From NCBI RefSeq assembly GCF_937880195.1, contig NZ_CALFLA010000085.1, forward strand, positions 1 through 45,356: a stretch of 45,356 nucleotides of DNA. The letters run 5' to 3'. The notes below the pieces were generated by a model. The model did not search any database and had not been told where the DNA came from. It worked only from the letters and a program-made list of their open reading frames with translations. Shown piece after piece: positions 44,235-45,356 of this stretch. Positions within the stretch are counted from its first letter, which is position 1, and every line of letters begins with the position of its first letter. The stretch is from an uncultured Blautia sp. GTDB taxonomy: Bacteria > Bacillota > Clostridia > Lachnospirales > Lachnospiraceae. Both the position numbers and the translations under genes were made by a program.

Positions 44235-44416
44235 TACTCAATGTGACGTAGTGCGATGACTCCTGAGCCAAAGCCCCGGCAAAGGTGTTTTTATCAGCGG
44301 TTTCGGACATTTCCGCGGTTATTTTTTTGCACTGATCACCAGGAATTATTCAGTATCGCGGAACACCGCGGTGATACAAATTATTTAATCGTTGATAAAT
44401 AACAGGAGGTAAAACC
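44235..44416 (+). promoter_or_regulatory. Structured leader of rplM (L13-leader-like)
   Basis: The leader ends with a clear hairpin: GTATC-GCGG (44353-44361), loop AACA, CCGC (44366-44369), a three-base bulge and GATAC (44373-44377), about 25 bases before the AGGAGG site. Further GC-rich pairing is possible at 44260-44320. Firmicute rplM messages are known to carry an autoregulatory L13 leader, and position and structure fit, but I could not match a covariance model. Confidence 0.5.
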
Positions 44417-44845
44417 ATGCAGACTTATATGGCTAATCCAGATAAAATCGAAAGAAAATGGTATGTAGTTGACGCAGAAGGCTGTACACTGGGCCGTCTG
44501 GCATCTGGTGTTGCAAGTGTATTAAGAGGTAAGAACAAACCTCAGTTTACACCGCATGTAGATACAGGCGACTATGTGATCATCGTAAACGCTGACAAGA
44601 TTAAAGTTACAGGAAAGAAAATGGATCAGAAGATCTATTATCATCACTCCGATTATGTGGGCGGCATGAAAGAGACCACATTAAAAGAAATGATGGCTAA
44701 GAAACCGGAAAAGGTTGTTGAGCTGGCTGTTAAAGGCATGCTTCCGAAGGGACCTCTGGGAAGAACCATGTACAAGAAACTTTTCGTTTATGCCGGACCG
44801 GAGCACAAGCATGAGGCTCAGAAACCGGAAGTCTTAACATTTTAA
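44417..44845 (+). CDS. rplM: 50S ribosomal protein L13
   Basis: A 142-residue large-subunit protein. It begins [20 protein letters not shown] and includes [20 protein letters not shown] and [21 protein letters not shown], all family blocks. Length is normal. AGGAGG precedes the ATG. It is followed 17 bases later by rpsI, the universal pair. Confidence 0.97.
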   Translation: MQTYMANPDKIERKWYVVDAEGCTLGRLASGVASVLRGKNKPQFTPHVDTGDYVIIVNADKIKVTGKKMDQKIYYHHSDYVGGMKETTLKEMMAKKPEKVVELAVKGMLPKGPLGRTMYKKLFVYAGPEHKHEAQKPEVLTF

Positions 44846-44862
44846 TGAGGAGGTAGGAAACA

Positions 44863-45255
44863 TTGGCTAGCGCAAAATTCTACGGAACAGGAAGAAGAAA
44901 GAAATCAATCGCAAGAGTTTACCTTACACCTGGTACAGGCAAAATCACAATCAATAAAAGAGATATCGACGAGTACTTCGGTCTTGAGACTCTGAAAGTA
45001 ATCGTTCGTCAGCCGCTTGTTGCTACAGAGACAGAGGGCAAATTTGACGTTCTCGTTAACGTAAAGGGCGGCGGATACACAGGACAGGCTGGTGCTATCA
45101 GACACGGCGTTGCAAGAGCGCTTCTTCAGGCAGACGCTGAGTACAGACCAGTTCTTAAGGCTGCTGGATTCCTTACACGTGATCCACGTATGAAAGAGCG
45201 TAAGAAATACGGTCTCAAAGCAGCTCGTCGCGCTCCGCAGTTCAGCAAGAGATAA
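44863..45255 (+). CDS. rpsI: 30S ribosomal protein S9
   Basis: A 130-residue small-subunit protein whose C-terminal tail reaches the decoding site. It begins with [15 protein letters not shown] and ends APQFSKR, the conserved end that contacts P-site tRNA. The start codon is TTG at 44863, supported by GAGGAGG at the right distance and by the conserved N-terminus; no ATG alternative exists nearby. Codons are highly optimised. Confidence 0.97.
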   Translation: MASAKFYGTGRRKKSIARVYLTPGTGKITINKRDIDEYFGLETLKVIVRQPLVATETEGKFDVLVNVKGGGYTGQAGAIRHGVARALLQADAEYRPVLKAAGFLTRDPRMKERKKYGLKAARRAPQFSKR

Positions 45256-45311
45256 TCTGCTGTTCAAACCGTATCAAAATGGTTCAAAAAGCCCGGAAAA
45301 TAAGGGCACTG

Positions 45312-45350
45312 AAAAACTTCCATTTTTTCTTAAGTGGAAGTTTTTCTTTT
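45312..45350 (+). terminator. Intrinsic terminator of rplM-rpsI
   Basis: AAAAACTTCCA (45312-45322) pairs with TGGAAGTTTTT (45335-45345), followed by CTTTT. Confidence 0.85.
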
Positions 45351-45356
45351 ATATTT

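Overview
The window is a 45 kb chromosomal segment from a low-to-mid GC Gram-positive anaerobe. Gene content and order (tig-clpP-clpX-lon-engB, a complete F-type ATP synthase operon, an ecfA1-ecfA2-ecfT-truA unit, rplM-rpsI, strong AGGAGG ribosome sites, frequent TTG/GTG starts) point to a Clostridia member. Lachnospiraceae (a Blautia-like gut anaerobe) is my best guess, but it is inference from style and not a database match. I see no phage, insertion sequence, CRISPR array, tRNA or rRNA.

Layout. 1-1.4 kb: an AT-rich orphan membrane protein. 1.4-5.3 kb: a molybdate locus, with a DNA-binding/binding-protein-like regulator and a small Mop protein reading left, and modA-modB-modC reading right from a shared divergent promoter. 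5.5-7.4 kb: proC, a CYTH-domain protein and a DJ-1/PfpI protein. 7.6-17.3 kb: a proteostasis block (tig, clpP, clpX, lon), then engB, the energizing module of an ECF vitamin transporter (ecfA1, ecfA2, ecfT) and truA, ending at a clear terminator. 17.3-19.2 kb: a cation diffusion facilitator and a convergent DUF3786-like protein with a TTG start. 19.4-23.7 kb: a five-gene antimicrobial-peptide (lantibiotic) immunity-type ABC transporter with its own response regulator and sensor kinase, but no peptide gene. 23.9-24.5 kb: ribosomal protein L25.

24.7-31.5 kb: a sugar (or cyclitol) utilisation operon with a Gfo/Idh/MocA dehydrogenase, a TIM-barrel isomerase/epimerase, a ribose-type ABC importer (binding protein, double ATPase, permease) and a LacI regulator; there is no kinase. 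31.5-34.2 kb: a TetR regulator followed by oleate hydratase, both leftward, with promoters and terminators visible. 34.4-36.6 kb: glucose-family PTS IICB and a separate IIA. 36.7-44.1 kb: atpZ-like and atpI-like genes, then atpB-E-F-H-A-G-D-C. 44.2-45.3 kb: rplM-rpsI with a strong promoter, a structured leader and a terminator.

The strongest points for follow-up are the ATP synthase c subunit, whose ion site carries two carboxylates (E33 and E66) in an otherwise sodium-type motif; the non-ModE regulator and back-to-back overlapping promoters of the molybdate locus; a phased direct repeat that is a candidate binding site in front of the peptide-immunity operon; an oleate hydratase with an N-terminal hydrophobic extension; a kinase-less oxidoreductase/isomerase sugar operon; and an AUG-UAG start-stop immediately before atpB. 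I did not find a clear-cut wholly new multi-gene system; most of the window is recognisable chromosomal housekeeping and transport.
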